Assembly (NCBI GenBank): GCA_015486055.1 | Contig: WFSJ01000059.1 | Coordinates: 1 to 64,000 of the forward strand | DNA length: 64,000 nucleotides | Direction: 5' to 3' | From: Acidobacteriota bacterium | GTDB lineage: Bacteria; Acidobacteriota; Aminicenantia; S016-38 | Notes under the pieces: generated by a model | The model's input: only the letters and a program-made list of their open reading frames with translations | Told to the model about the DNA's origin: nothing | The model's database searches: none | Translations under genes and position numbers: made by a program | Part shown: positions 34,435 to 42,488 of the stretch, in pieces | Position numbering within the stretch: position 1 is the stretch's first letter | Layout of the letters: every line of letters begins with the position of its first letter

Positions 34435-35670
34435 ATGAGAATAAAGGCCTTCAAGGGATTAAGACCAAAAAAGGAACTTGTGGAAAAGGTAGCTTCCCCT
34501 CCTTATGACGTTCTTGGAAGGGAGGAAGCAAGGAAATTAGCAATGGGAAATCCTTTTTCATTCCTTCATGTGATAAAGCCGGAAATTGACCTTCCTGAAA
34601 ATGTTGATATCTATGACGAGAAGGTCTACAGAAAAGGTGCCGAAAACCTGAGGAAATTCATTGGCCAGGGAATACTTGTGAAGGATGATGGTGATTATCT
34701 TTATATATACAGGCAGATAATGGAAAATCATAGTCAGACAGGACTCGTTGTTGGAGCTTCTTGCTGGGACTACATAGAGGGGAGGATAAAAAAGCACGAA
34801 CTTACAAGGGAAGTAAAGGAAATGGACAGGACAAATCATATAATTTATACAAATGCAAATACTGGTCCTGTTTTTCTTATTTACAGGGATGGAAAATCAA
34901 GGATAAAAGCCCTCATAAGGAAATATACAGAAAATAGCTTTCCGGAATATGATTTCGCCTCAGATGGAATAAGACATACATTCTGGGTTGTGGGTGACCT
35001 AAATCTGGTAAAGGAAATCACGGATGAGTTTTCCTCCCTTGATAATTTCTATATTGCAGACGGACATCACAGGGCAGCTTCAGCAGCAAGGGTAGCGAGG
35101 ATGAGGAAGAGCGAAAATTCAAATCATACGGGAAATGAAGAATATAACTATTTTCTTGCAGTTGTTTTTCCCCATGATGAGGTGAAAATCATGCCGTACA
35201 ACAGGGTCGTGAGGGATCTTGGAGGCCTCACCTCTGAGAAATTTGTTGAAATGGTAAAGGAAAAATTTGAAATTTTAGATGGGAAACCCTCACCCGAGGA
35301 AAAACAAAGGATATCAATGTATCTTAATGGAAAATGGCACCTCTTAATTCCAAAGTCTGGCACTTATGGTCCCAAGGACCCTGTTTCTTCCCTTGATGTT
35401 TCCATCCTCCAGGAAAATCTCTTATCGTCTATTTTAAAAATAGAAAACCCGAGGAAGGATTCAAGGATAAACTTTGTAGGGGGGATTAAGGGAACGAAAT
35501 ATTTGGAGAAGCTTGTGGACAAAGGCGAATACAGGATAGCTTTTTCAATGTATCCAACTTCAATTGAGGAACTTCTTCGGGTTGCAGACCAGGGCAGGAC
35601 AATGCCTCCAAAATCAACATGGTTTGAGCCGAAACTTAAGAGCGGACTAGTAGTTCACCTTTTAGAATGA
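34435..35670 (+). CDS. DUF1015-family protein
   Basis: A 411-residue protein beginning R-I-K-A-F-K-G-L-R-P and followed by P-P-Y-D-V, the standard N-terminus of DUF1015. The conserved I-A-D-G-H-H-R-A-A-S-A-A-R lies in the centre and M-P-P-K-S-T-W-F-x-P-K at the end. The family is widespread in anaerobes; it has ParB-like character and a possible kinase role, but no function should be asserted here. ATG 34435 is chosen for the AAGGAG spacing over the TTG two codons earlier. The stop overlaps lptD. Confidence 0.85.
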   Translation: MRIKAFKGLRPKKELVEKVASPPYDVLGREEARKLAMGNPFSFLHVIKPEIDLPENVDIYDEKVYRKGAENLRKFIGQGILVKDDGDYLYIYRQIMENHSQTGLVVGASCWDYIEGRIKKHELTREVKEMDRTNHIIYTNANTGPVFLIYRDGKSRIKALIRKYTENSFPEYDFASDGIRHTFWVVGDLNLVKEITDEFSSLDNFYIADGHHRAASAARVARMRKSENSNHTGNEEYNYFLAVVFPHDEVKIMPYNRVVRDLGGLTSEKFVEMVKEKFEILDGKPSPEEKQRISMYLNGKWHLLIPKSGTYGPKDPVSSLDVSILQENLLSSILKIENPRKDSRINFVGGIKGTKYLEKLVDKGEYRIAFSMYPTSIEELLRVADQGRTMPPKSTWFEPKLKSGLVVHLLE

Positions 35671-37733
35671 GAAAGTTTTTCCTCCTTTTTCTTTCAATCT
35701 TCCTTATTGCTCAAGAAGTTCCGAAAATCACGGCTGATTATCAGAGAAAAATAGGAGATGTTCTTGAGGCGAGGGGAGATGTAGAGATAAGCTCATCCCA
35801 GGGGAAAGTATATGCTGATGTCCTCAGGGTTAACCTGAAGACAGGTGAGGCAGAGTTAAGGGGGAATGTAACATTGATAACAAAGAACAGCTTCATAGCC
35901 GGGAATGAGGCAAAATACAACATAAAAACAGGGAAGATGATATTCAAAGACGCTTGGGGATGGGCAAAACCAGGGATATTTATTCAGGGAAAGGAGATAA
36001 AAGGCGAATCAAAAAAGGAGTTCACATTTGAAGGGGGATGGTTCACCCCTTGCAATCAGACCTGTCCTGTGTGGGATTTAAGGGCAAGGAGGGGAAAATA
36101 CATAGTTGACGACCATATATCAATGTGGGGAACTGTCCTGCGGATAAAGGGAATTCCTGTTTTCTATTTTCCCTACATCTATTACCCTGCAAAAAAGAAG
36201 AAAAGGAAAACAGGGTTTCTTATGCCGAAGTTCGGTTACAGCTCAAGCAAAGGATATTACCTTGGGGAAGACTTCTTCTGGGCCCCAAGAGACTGGTTCG
36301 ATTTGACACTTTCCTATGACTATTTCTCAAACCTCGGGGGGATGACATCAGGGGAATACAGATATATTGCAAACCCAGGGAATTATGGGAAAGCCCTCAT
36401 TTCATACTTGAAATACAAGGAGGGAAATTACGATTACCTCATAAAAGGGGCTGAGGTCCACGATATGGGTAAAAAATGGAAGCTCAACGGGAATTTTAAC
36501 ACTGTAAGCTCCTATGAATTCCTCTGGAATCTCTCCACGAATTATCAGACAGCTGTGCAGAGGAATTTCTATTCATCCCTCTATCTAACAAAATCCTGGA
36601 TGGGTGGGAGTTTCATACTAAAGGCTGACGAGCAGAGAAGTTTCTATGGAGGAGAGCCTGTTATTTTCAGACACCTTCCTGAGATGAACTTGACAATGAC
36701 AAGAAAAAGAATTCTTGGCTCCCTTTATTTTTCACACACCCTATTGGGGGATTATATACAGAAGGAAAAAAAGAAGGAAATGCAAACCCTCCAAAGGATT
36801 GTCTACACTCCCTCCCTTTACCTTACTCTCGCTCCGCTTCCCTGGGTATCTTTTGATAACAGCCTGAATTTTCACATGGCTTATTACTCGGACTCAAAGG
36901 AAGGAAATAAAAGGAAAGGAGAGCCTTTAAAAATCTTCACTTACTCATATACTGGGATACTCACAGGTCCTATTTTCTACAGAATCTTCAACACCCCTTC
37001 CCTTTCCTATTCTCCGAAATTCAAGCATATAATAGAACCGGTCATAACATTCACTTACTCCCCAAGGGTAAGCAGTTATGAAAATGTGATAAGCTATGAC
37101 CGTTACGATTATTTCCCTCAGGCAAATTTTTTCTCCTTTGCTCTCAATAACAGAATAATGGCCAAAAAGAAAGTAGGGGATGAAAGAACACCTGTTGAAA
37201 TATTTTCATTCTCAGTAGGGGGAAATTATTACCCAAATCCCGAAAATGTTCTATCCGCCCTTGGAACAAAAATAACCCACAAGTTTTCCTCCCTGAATTT
37301 GAATCTCAGGTTTTCACCAACTGAAAGGATATCGCTATATTGGCTGGGAACTCTTGACCCTTATGGAAAAGACTTTCTTTATAATTCCATAACCCTTTCC
37401 TTTAAACCAAAATCCTTCCCCTTATACGCCAACCTCAACTATTTCACAACCCAATCTCCCAAGGAAGAGCAGTTCAATTTCCTGACGAGCCAGATGAGAC
37501 TCTCAGGAGGTCTTAAGATTTCCCCCCTTGGACTTAATATATCCGGTGTATGGGACTACGACATAAAGAGGAAAAATACAAGGCAATATACCCTCTATGC
37601 CACTCTTAATCTTCAGTGCATTATGTTCTTATTCAGGTTTTCCTACCTCCCGTTCAGGAAGGAGAAATATTTCTTCAATGTTTCATTTTCCCTTCCTCAG
37701 GTTGGGATTGGCGTAAACAGATTCGGAGGCTAA
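35667..37733 (+). CDS. lptD: LPS-assembly protein LptD
   Basis: A 688-residue outer-membrane protein. Signal peptide (about 1-15), then an OstA/LptA-like beta-jellyroll (about 20-130: G-D-V-L-E-A-R-G-D-V-E-I, A-D-V-L-R-V-N) that continues the periplasmic LPS bridge. A large barrel follows with P-V-F-Y-F-P-Y-I-Y-Y-P, the typical strand-1 region. Two Cys near C-N-Q-T-C match the disulfide region. It implies lipopolysaccharide in this organism. It starts with an ATGA overlap on DUF1015 and is followed two bases later by the nucleotidyltransferase. Confidence 0.92.
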   Translation: MRKFFLLFLSIFLIAQEVPKITADYQRKIGDVLEARGDVEISSSQGKVYADVLRVNLKTGEAELRGNVTLITKNSFIAGNEAKYNIKTGKMIFKDAWGWAKPGIFIQGKEIKGESKKEFTFEGGWFTPCNQTCPVWDLRARRGKYIVDDHISMWGTVLRIKGIPVFYFPYIYYPAKKKKRKTGFLMPKFGYSSSKGYYLGEDFFWAPRDWFDLTLSYDYFSNLGGMTSGEYRYIANPGNYGKALISYLKYKEGNYDYLIKGAEVHDMGKKWKLNGNFNTVSSYEFLWNLSTNYQTAVQRNFYSSLYLTKSWMGGSFILKADEQRSFYGGEPVIFRHLPEMNLTMTRKRILGSLYFSHTLLGDYIQKEKKKEMQTLQRIVYTPSLYLTLAPLPWVSFDNSLNFHMAYYSDSKEGNKRKGEPLKIFTYSYTGILTGPIFYRIFNTPSLSYSPKFKHIIEPVITFTYSPRVSSYENVISYDRYDYFPQANFFSFALNNRIMAKKKVGDERTPVEIFSFSVGGNYYPNPENVLSALGTKITHKFSSLNLNLRFSPTERISLYWLGTLDPYGKDFLYNSITLSFKPKSFPLYANLNYFTTQSPKEEQFNFLTSQMRLSGGLKISPLGLNISGVWDYDIKRKNTRQYTLYATLNLQCIMFLFRFSYLPFRKEKYFFNVSFSLPQVGIGVNRFGG

Positions 37734-37735
37734 AG

Positions 37736-38800
37736 ATGAAGGGACTTGTTCTCAGCGGAGGTGAAGGCACAAGGCTAAGGCCAATAACCTTCACCCAAGC
37801 AAAACAGCTTATCCCTGTTGCGAATAAACCGATACTCTTCTATGGGCTTGAAGCCCTCTCAAGGGCAAGGATAAAAGATGTGGGAATAGTTGTTGGGAAT
37901 ACTCACAAGGAAATAGAGGATACCGTGGGGAAAGGGCAGGATTTTTCTCTTAATATAACTTACATCCACCAGGAAAAGCCCTTGGGTTTAGCCCATGCTA
38001 TTTTAGTATCTCAGGTTTTCCTTTCAGGTGAGGACTTTCTGATGTACCTCGGGGACAATATTCTGAAGGAGGAGCTTTCCCCTTTTAAGGAGAGATTTGA
38101 AAGGGAAAAAGCAGATGCTCTTCTTCTGCTTGTTGAGATAGAAAATCCGTCCCAGTTCGGTGTTGCTGAAATAAAGGGTGACAGAATTGTGAAACTCGTT
38201 GAAAAACCCAAGGTTCCACCTTCAAATCTTGCTCTTGCAGGAGTTTATCTCTTTTCTCCGAAAATTATGGAAGCGGCAAAAAGGATAAAGCCATCATGGA
38301 GAGAAGAACTGGAAATAACCGATGCGATAAATGAACTCCTCAAAGGTGGAGGGAAGGTGATATTCAAGAGAGCTTCTGGATGGTGGAAAGACACTGGGAA
38401 GCTTGATGACCTCCTTGAAGCAAACAGGCTCGTCCTTGACGGTCTCCAGGCTGATATAAAAGGGAGGCTTGAAAATTCAAAAGTTGAGGGAAGGGTAAAA
38501 ATCGAAGAGAACGCAGAGATAATAAATTCCACGATTCTTGGGCCTGTAATAATAGGCAGGGGCTGCAGGATAAAAAATAGCTATATAGGGCCATACACTT
38601 CAATTCAGGAGAGAACCCTGATTGATAAGGTTGAATTGGAAAATTCTATTGTGCTTCAGGAGAGCGAGATTATAAGAATTAAGGGAAGAGTAAGCTCATC
38701 ATTGGTTGGCAGAGGAGTTAAGATAATTCACAAGGACAATCATCCAAAGGGACTATCTTTTATGGTAGGTGAAAAAAGCACGATAGAGTTTAGGGATTGA
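37736..38800 (+). CDS. Glucose-1-phosphate thymidylyltransferase-like sugar nucleotidyltransferase
   Basis: A 354-residue long-type RmlA/StrD homologue. The nucleotide motif L-S-G-G-E-G-T-R-L-R-P is near the N-terminus, then Q-L-I-P-V-A-N-K-P and G-D-N. The C-terminal third is a left-handed beta-helix with hexapeptide repeats, typical of the long form. It forms dNDP- or NDP-sugars for cell-surface glycans. The true start is 37736; the frame extends upstream into lptD without a ribosome site. Confidence 0.88.
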   Translation: MKGLVLSGGEGTRLRPITFTQAKQLIPVANKPILFYGLEALSRARIKDVGIVVGNTHKEIEDTVGKGQDFSLNITYIHQEKPLGLAHAILVSQVFLSGEDFLMYLGDNILKEELSPFKERFEREKADALLLLVEIENPSQFGVAEIKGDRIVKLVEKPKVPPSNLALAGVYLFSPKIMEAAKRIKPSWREELEITDAINELLKGGGKVIFKRASGWWKDTGKLDDLLEANRLVLDGLQADIKGRLENSKVEGRVKIEENAEIINSTILGPVIIGRGCRIKNSYIGPYTSIQERTLIDKVELENSIVLQESEIIRIKGRVSSSLVGRGVKIIHKDNHPKGLSFMVGEKSTIEFRD

Positions 38801-38825
38801 GAAGGTTCATTTCCAGGTGTAAAAT
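38797..38825 (+). promoter_or_regulatory. Candidate leaderless promoter for the Memo-like gene
   Basis: TTGAGA (38797-38802, overlapping the previous stop), 17 bases, TAAAAT (38820-38825), then 6 bases to ATG 38832. Confidence 0.6.
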
Positions 38826-38831
38826 TTCTTC

Positions 38832-39869
38832 ATGAGAAAAATTCTATTTTTTGCAATTCTCTTTTCTATGGTTTTTGCGGGGGAAATAAGGCATTTCCAC
38901 GACAATGTTGGATTCTGCACAAGGGCACCCCAAATAGAAGCAATAGTGAAAGCAGCGACTGCATTTGAGAAGAATAGCCTGAAAAAAGAGCAAAAGAAGG
39001 GATTCTTTGCTGTTATCTCCCCCCACGATGACCATATCTATGCAGGAAGGGTATATGTTCATGCAATTCCAAAAATAGCCTCAGCAAAGACAGTGGTGAT
39101 ATTCGCAGTTACCCATCACATTGCACGGATGGCAATGAAAAATCCCAGAGACATTCTGATTTTTGATAAGTTCCAGAAATGGGAAGCTCCGTATTCTCCA
39201 GTGGAAATTGATACAAACTTAAGGGCGTATCTTGAGTCCAACTTAGAAAAGGATGATTTTATAGTCTCCAACAAGGCCCAGAAGCTTGAACATTCAGCAG
39301 AAGCCATGGTTCCATTCCTTCAGTATTACAACAGGAAAGTGAAAATCCTCGCTATGATGGTAACCGGTATGGGATTTTGGAGAATGAAGGATCTCTCAAG
39401 CCGCCTTGCCAGAGCTTTGAACTCTTATATGAAGGAAAATCAACTGAAACTTGGAAAGGACATTGCCTTCATAATTTCCACAGACACAACCCATTATGGC
39501 CCTGATTTCAACTATTCTCCCTTTGGCCTTGATGAGGATGCTCACAGAAAGGCTACCTCCCAGGACATTCAGCTCGGTAGAAAATTTCTTTCAGGAAAAA
39601 TCACAGAGGACAAACTAAGACTTTTCACTGACAGGCTGTGGGGAGAAAAAATACCGTGGTGTGGAAAATTCTCAGTCCCATTTGGGATGCTCACAATATT
39701 GAATATTTCCAAACTTCAGGGGAAAAGCCTTGAGGGACTTCCATTAAGATATAGTGACAGCTACACCCTTGGAGTTCTTCCAGTTTTCAGAAAGGGAATT
39801 GGAACAACAGCTCCCTTTTCCTTAAAGCACTGGGTAGGCTATTGGGCAATAGGTTATAGATTGAAATAG
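38832..39869 (+). CDS. Exported Memo-family (AmmeMemoRadiSam B-like) protein
   Basis: A 345-residue MEMO1/YgiD-fold protein. Metal-ligand regions are visible as S-P-H-D-D-H-I-Y-A-G, A-E-A-M-V-P-F-L-Q-Y and S-T-D-T-T-H-Y-G. A clear signal peptide (about 1-17: charged M-R-K, then a hydrophobic run ending V-F-A) places it in the periplasm, unlike the cytoplasmic Memo partner of AMMECR1 and radical SAM proteins. Neither partner is nearby. The family includes extradiol dioxygenase-like folds, and a redox or copper-related role has been proposed for Memo. Monocistronic from a leaderless promoter. Confidence 0.78.
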   Translation: MRKILFFAILFSMVFAGEIRHFHDNVGFCTRAPQIEAIVKAATAFEKNSLKKEQKKGFFAVISPHDDHIYAGRVYVHAIPKIASAKTVVIFAVTHHIARMAMKNPRDILIFDKFQKWEAPYSPVEIDTNLRAYLESNLEKDDFIVSNKAQKLEHSAEAMVPFLQYYNRKVKILAMMVTGMGFWRMKDLSSRLARALNSYMKENQLKLGKDIAFIISTDTTHYGPDFNYSPFGLDEDAHRKATSQDIQLGRKFLSGKITEDKLRLFTDRLWGEKIPWCGKFSVPFGMLTILNISKLQGKSLEGLPLRYSDSYTLGVLPVFRKGIGTTAPFSLKHWVGYWAIGYRLK

Positions 39870-40078
39870 GTCTAAAAGGAGTTCTTTAGAATATGCCAGA
39901 ATGTTTAAAGAGAACTGGATTGTGGCGTGATCATATAAAATGATGGAAATAAACAAATCTTAATGCCCAGAGGATGGCAAAACTTAGGATTAAGACACAC
40001 CGGATAAATATAGCGTTTGGAGGCGAGAACATTTTGAGGCGCCGTGGATGTTGAAGGTGATTAGGACAAGCTTCTTAA
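39870..40078. other. Gap before the hypB remnant, nothing recognised
   Basis: No frame of convincing length, no RNA gene. It may be the decayed 5' part of the hypB remnant that follows, but no GTPase P-loop text could be read. Confidence 0.4.
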
Positions 40079-40282
40079 ACTCCTCTTGCCTTCAGAGTTG
40101 CCCAGTCAACAGTCTTATCCAAAATTGACCTCCTTCCTTATCTTGATATTTCATTGGAAAAGACAAAGGAAAATATAAAAAATACCGATCCCGAGATGAA
40201 AATATCTATCTTTCCCTAAAAAACTGGCGAAGAATTGGACAGCTGGGTTGAATTTTTGAAGAAAAGTAGAAAAAAACTCTAA
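40079..40282 (+). pseudogene. Remnant of hypB (hydrogenase nickel-insertion GTPase)
   Basis: The plus-strand frame reads T-P-L-A-F-R-V-A-Q-S-T-V-L-S-K-I-D-L-L-P, then Y-L-D, then L-E-K-T-K-E-N-I and, after an in-frame TAA at 40217-40219, K-T-G-E-E-L-D-S-W-V-E-F-L. This is the C-terminal G4/G5 region of HypB (N-K-I-D-L-L-P-Y-x-D ... S-A-K-T-G-E-G-x-x-x-W). Another TAA lies just upstream at 40076-40078, and the N-terminal half with the P-loop is missing. It is a dead fragment between the Memo-like gene and truD. Confidence 0.75.
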
Positions 40283-40288
40283 GCTTCC

Positions 40289-40294
40289 TATAAT
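40289..40294 (+). promoter_or_regulatory. Candidate leaderless -10 box for truD
   Basis: TATAAT, 6 bases before GTG 40301. The -35 region is poor (TAGAAA at 40267-40272, 16 bases up). Confidence 0.45.
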
Positions 40295-40300
40295 CTAAAT

Positions 40301-41422
40301 GTGAGGATAAAAGTAAAACCTGAGGATTTTATTGTAAAGGAGAAACTGAAGCTTCAGCCCTCCAAGAGGGGAAAATATGTTCTCTACAGGATAGAAAAAA
40401 TGGGATGGTCAACTCTTGAGCTCCTTTCTCATTTGAGAATAAACTACGGGCTTGAGATAAAACACGCAGGGCATAAAGATCGCCGTTCTCTCTCCGTCCA
40501 GTATGGAACATCTCTCCAAGATGTTGAAACAATTAAGGGGAATGGATTCCTTGTCCAGAAAATCGGCTATTGGTGGAGCGAAATAGAACCTTCTGATATC
40601 GAAAGTAACCAATTTCTTGTAAAAATAAGGGATGTGGAAAAGCCCTCGCTTCTTGATTCCCTTAAGAAATCAGCGGAGGGATTTCCGAACTACTACGATG
40701 AACAGAGATTTGGGTGGAGGACAAAAGAAGGGCTCGTTGGTGAACTTCTATTAAAAGGTGAAACTGAAAAGGCTCTCTTTCTTTATATGACTACAATAAG
40801 AAAGAGTGATTCTCCTTCTATGAAAGAAATAAAAAAATATGTTAAAGAGAATTGGAGAAACTGGGAAAGTCTGGAGAGCTTAGTTCCAGTCCAGTTTAAA
40901 CCCGTTTTTAATAACCTGAAGGAAGGGAAGGATTTTCTTAAAGCGTGGTCTGCTTTTCCCCGGGGAATTCTTACAATAATTCTTACAGGAGTTCAATCCT
41001 GGTATTGGAATCTTTTGCTGAGTAGAAGGCTTAAAAAGGAAAGTAAGTTTTTTATAAAAATATCAGGGGTAAGGTTTGCTTGTAACCTTAACAAGGAGGG
41101 AGAGGAACTACCTCTTCTGGGGAATGATGACCATTCCCTTCAAATTTATTCAAGAATCCTGAAGGAAAAAGGAATAGGCTCACTGGGACTCAAGGAACTG
41201 GGCTTTAAATTTAAATCTACTATGAGAAAAACTTTTGTGAGAGTTGAAAACTTTGAAGGAGAAGTAATGGAGGATGAGCTTTATCCCGGGAAAAAGGCCA
41301 TTTTCTTACGCTTTTCCCTTCCAGTTGGTTCCTATGCAACGACTTTAATTAAAGTAGGAGAGGCATATAACAAAGCATTAAGAGCAGGGCTACCGGGATT
41401 TGAACCCGGGTCTGATGGCTGA
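40301..41422 (+). CDS. truD: tRNA pseudouridine(13) synthase TruD
   Basis: A 373-residue TruD-family enzyme. F-I-V-K-E near the N-terminus, the catalytic region G-H-K-D-R with its Asp, P-N-Y-Y-D-E-Q-R-F-G, and the C-terminal L-P-V-G-S-Y-A-T. It isomerises U13 in tRNA. The start is GTG with a TATAAT 6 bases before it. The last 13 or so codons (from about 41385) read the antisense of tRNA-Glu; no earlier stop exists, so the gene really overlaps the tRNA by 38 bases. Tail residues after G-S-Y-A-T-T-L are probably dispensable. Confidence 0.88.
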   Translation: MRIKVKPEDFIVKEKLKLQPSKRGKYVLYRIEKMGWSTLELLSHLRINYGLEIKHAGHKDRRSLSVQYGTSLQDVETIKGNGFLVQKIGYWWSEIEPSDIESNQFLVKIRDVEKPSLLDSLKKSAEGFPNYYDEQRFGWRTKEGLVGELLLKGETEKALFLYMTTIRKSDSPSMKEIKKYVKENWRNWESLESLVPVQFKPVFNNLKEGKDFLKAWSAFPRGILTIILTGVQSWYWNLLLSRRLKKESKFFIKISGVRFACNLNKEGEELPLLGNDDHSLQIYSRILKEKGIGSLGLKELGFKFKSTMRKTFVRVENFEGEVMEDELYPGKKAIFLRFSLPVGSYATTLIKVGEAYNKALRAGLPGFEPGSDG

Positions 41423-41457
41423 GAACCATCTGTCCTTGGCCCCTAGACGATAGCCCC
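41385..41457 (-). tRNA. tRNA-Glu (anticodon CTC)
   Basis: Minus strand: acceptor GGGGCTA pairs with TAGCCCT (one G-U), discriminator G. The anticodon stem GATGG/CCATC has loop TTCTCAG with anticodon CTC, and the T-arm is CCCGG-TTCAAAT-CCCGG. CCA not encoded. Second gene of a two-tRNA transcript behind tRNA-Gln; its 3' half is overlapped by the end of truD. Confidence 0.95.
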
Positions 41458-41462
41458 ACCTA

Positions 41463-41536
41463 TGGCTGGGAAGCAGGGATTCGAACCCCGATTCGCGGAT
41501 CCAGAGTCCGCTGTCCTGCCGTTGGACGACTTCCCA
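41463..41536 (-). tRNA. tRNA-Gln (anticodon CTG)
   Basis: Minus strand: acceptor TGGGAAG pairs with CTTCCCA, discriminator G, encoded CCA (41463-41465). The anticodon stem GCGGA/TCCGC has loop CTCTGGA with anticodon CTG. It lies 5 bases upstream of tRNA-Glu. Confidence 0.96.
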
Positions 41537-41545
41537 GCAAGGATT

Positions 41546-41573
41546 ATTCTACCAGTTTTCTTTCCAATGTCAA
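41546..41573 (-). promoter_or_regulatory. Promoter for tRNA-Gln/tRNA-Glu
   Basis: On the minus strand TTGACA (41568-41573), 16 bases, TAGAAT (41546-41551). The tRNA-Gln 5' base is 10 bases on, so there is almost no leader. Confidence 0.72.
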
Positions 41574-41653
41574 TACTTTTCTTGTGAGGGCCATACCATT
41601 AATTCAATAAAATTTACCTTATAATTAAATGTGTCCCTGAGTGGTTATCCCTG

Positions 41654-41659
41654 TAAAAT
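41654..41659 (+). promoter_or_regulatory. Candidate leaderless -10 box for the LarE-like gene
   Basis: TAAAAT, 6 bases before ATG 41666; no clear -35 at 17 bases. Confidence 0.35.
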
Positions 41660-41665
41660 ATTCAT

Positions 41666-42433
41666 ATGGGAAAAATATATAAGATACTCGGAAAGTTTAA
41701 GGGAGGAGCTATTGCTTTCTCAGGAGGAAGAGATTCCCTTGCCCTCTCTCTTATTGCAAAAGAAGTTTTCGGGAAAGATCATCTTTGTATAACTATAAAA
41801 TACCCTTATACTCACCGGTGGACGGTGGATAATGCTAAGGAAATGGCGAAGAGGTTCTTACTGAATCACAAAGTTGTAGAGCTTCCTATCCCTTATGAAC
41901 TCAGGGAAAACCAGCCACTCCGTTGCTACTGGTGCAAGAAGAAAATGTTTCAGACAATAAAGAAATACCTAAAAGAAGATTGGGCAGTATTCGAGGGAAG
42001 CACAAAGGGAGAGGAAGACAGAGAAGGACTCAGGGCCGCCTGGGAAGAAAGAGTAATATCTCCATTTTTATTAGCTGAAATCGGCGAAAGTGGAATTAAA
42101 AAAATCCTGAAGGAAAGAGGAGTTGAAAAAATTCCTTCGGAAACATGCCTCCTTACAAGACTTCCCACATGGTCTAAGGTAAATTTAGAACTTCTGCGAA
42201 GGATAGAATCCCTGGAAGATTTTGTAAGGCAGGCAGGAATCAAAAAAGTAAGAGCACGATATCATAATAAACTTATAAGGATAGAAGTTGAGAATAAGGA
42301 TATGGGAAAACTCTTCAGGATGAGAAAGGAGGTCTCAAAATACGCGAAGAATCTTGGTTTCAATTTTGTAACTATCGATCTGGATGGCTATAAGAAAAGC
42401 CAAAATAATTCCTTTCTGTGCAGTGGTGATTAA
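41666..42433 (+). CDS. LarE-like ATP-dependent sulfur transferase
   Basis: A 255-residue PP-loop ATPase. A-F-S-G-G-R-D-S (18-25) is the pyrophosphatase loop. P-L-R-C-Y-W-C-K-K-K-M-F carries the paired cysteines typical of LarE, followed by E-G-S-T and G-L-R-A-A-W-E-E-R-V-I-S-P-F. The late S-E-T-C-L-L-T-R-L-P matches the third LarE motif. LarE donates sulfur to make the nickel-pincer cofactor of lactate racemase-type enzymes. LarB, LarC and LarA are not in the window, so the partner and final role stay open. A general thiolation enzyme is the alternative. Confidence 0.75.
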   Translation: MGKIYKILGKFKGGAIAFSGGRDSLALSLIAKEVFGKDHLCITIKYPYTHRWTVDNAKEMAKRFLLNHKVVELPIPYELRENQPLRCYWCKKKMFQTIKKYLKEDWAVFEGSTKGEEDREGLRAAWEERVISPFLLAEIGESGIKKILKERGVEKIPSETCLLTRLPTWSKVNLELLRRIESLEDFVRQAGIKKVRARYHNKLIRIEVENKDMGKLFRMRKEVSKYAKNLGFNFVTIDLDGYKKSQNNSFLCSGD

Positions 42434-42488
42434 TCTTTCATTAAAATCTTTGGTCCCAATTCTGGGTTTGTCCTTTTTGTAAAATGCA

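Noticed and set aside
39900..40060. Short minus-strand ORF beginning M-F-S-P-P
   Set aside because: About 34 codons, no ribosome site, located in decayed DNA beside the hypB remnant.
41620..41640. TATAAT followed by ATG-TGT-CCC-TGA, a possible leader peptide before the LarE-like gene
   Set aside because: Three codons only and no -35; more likely chance.
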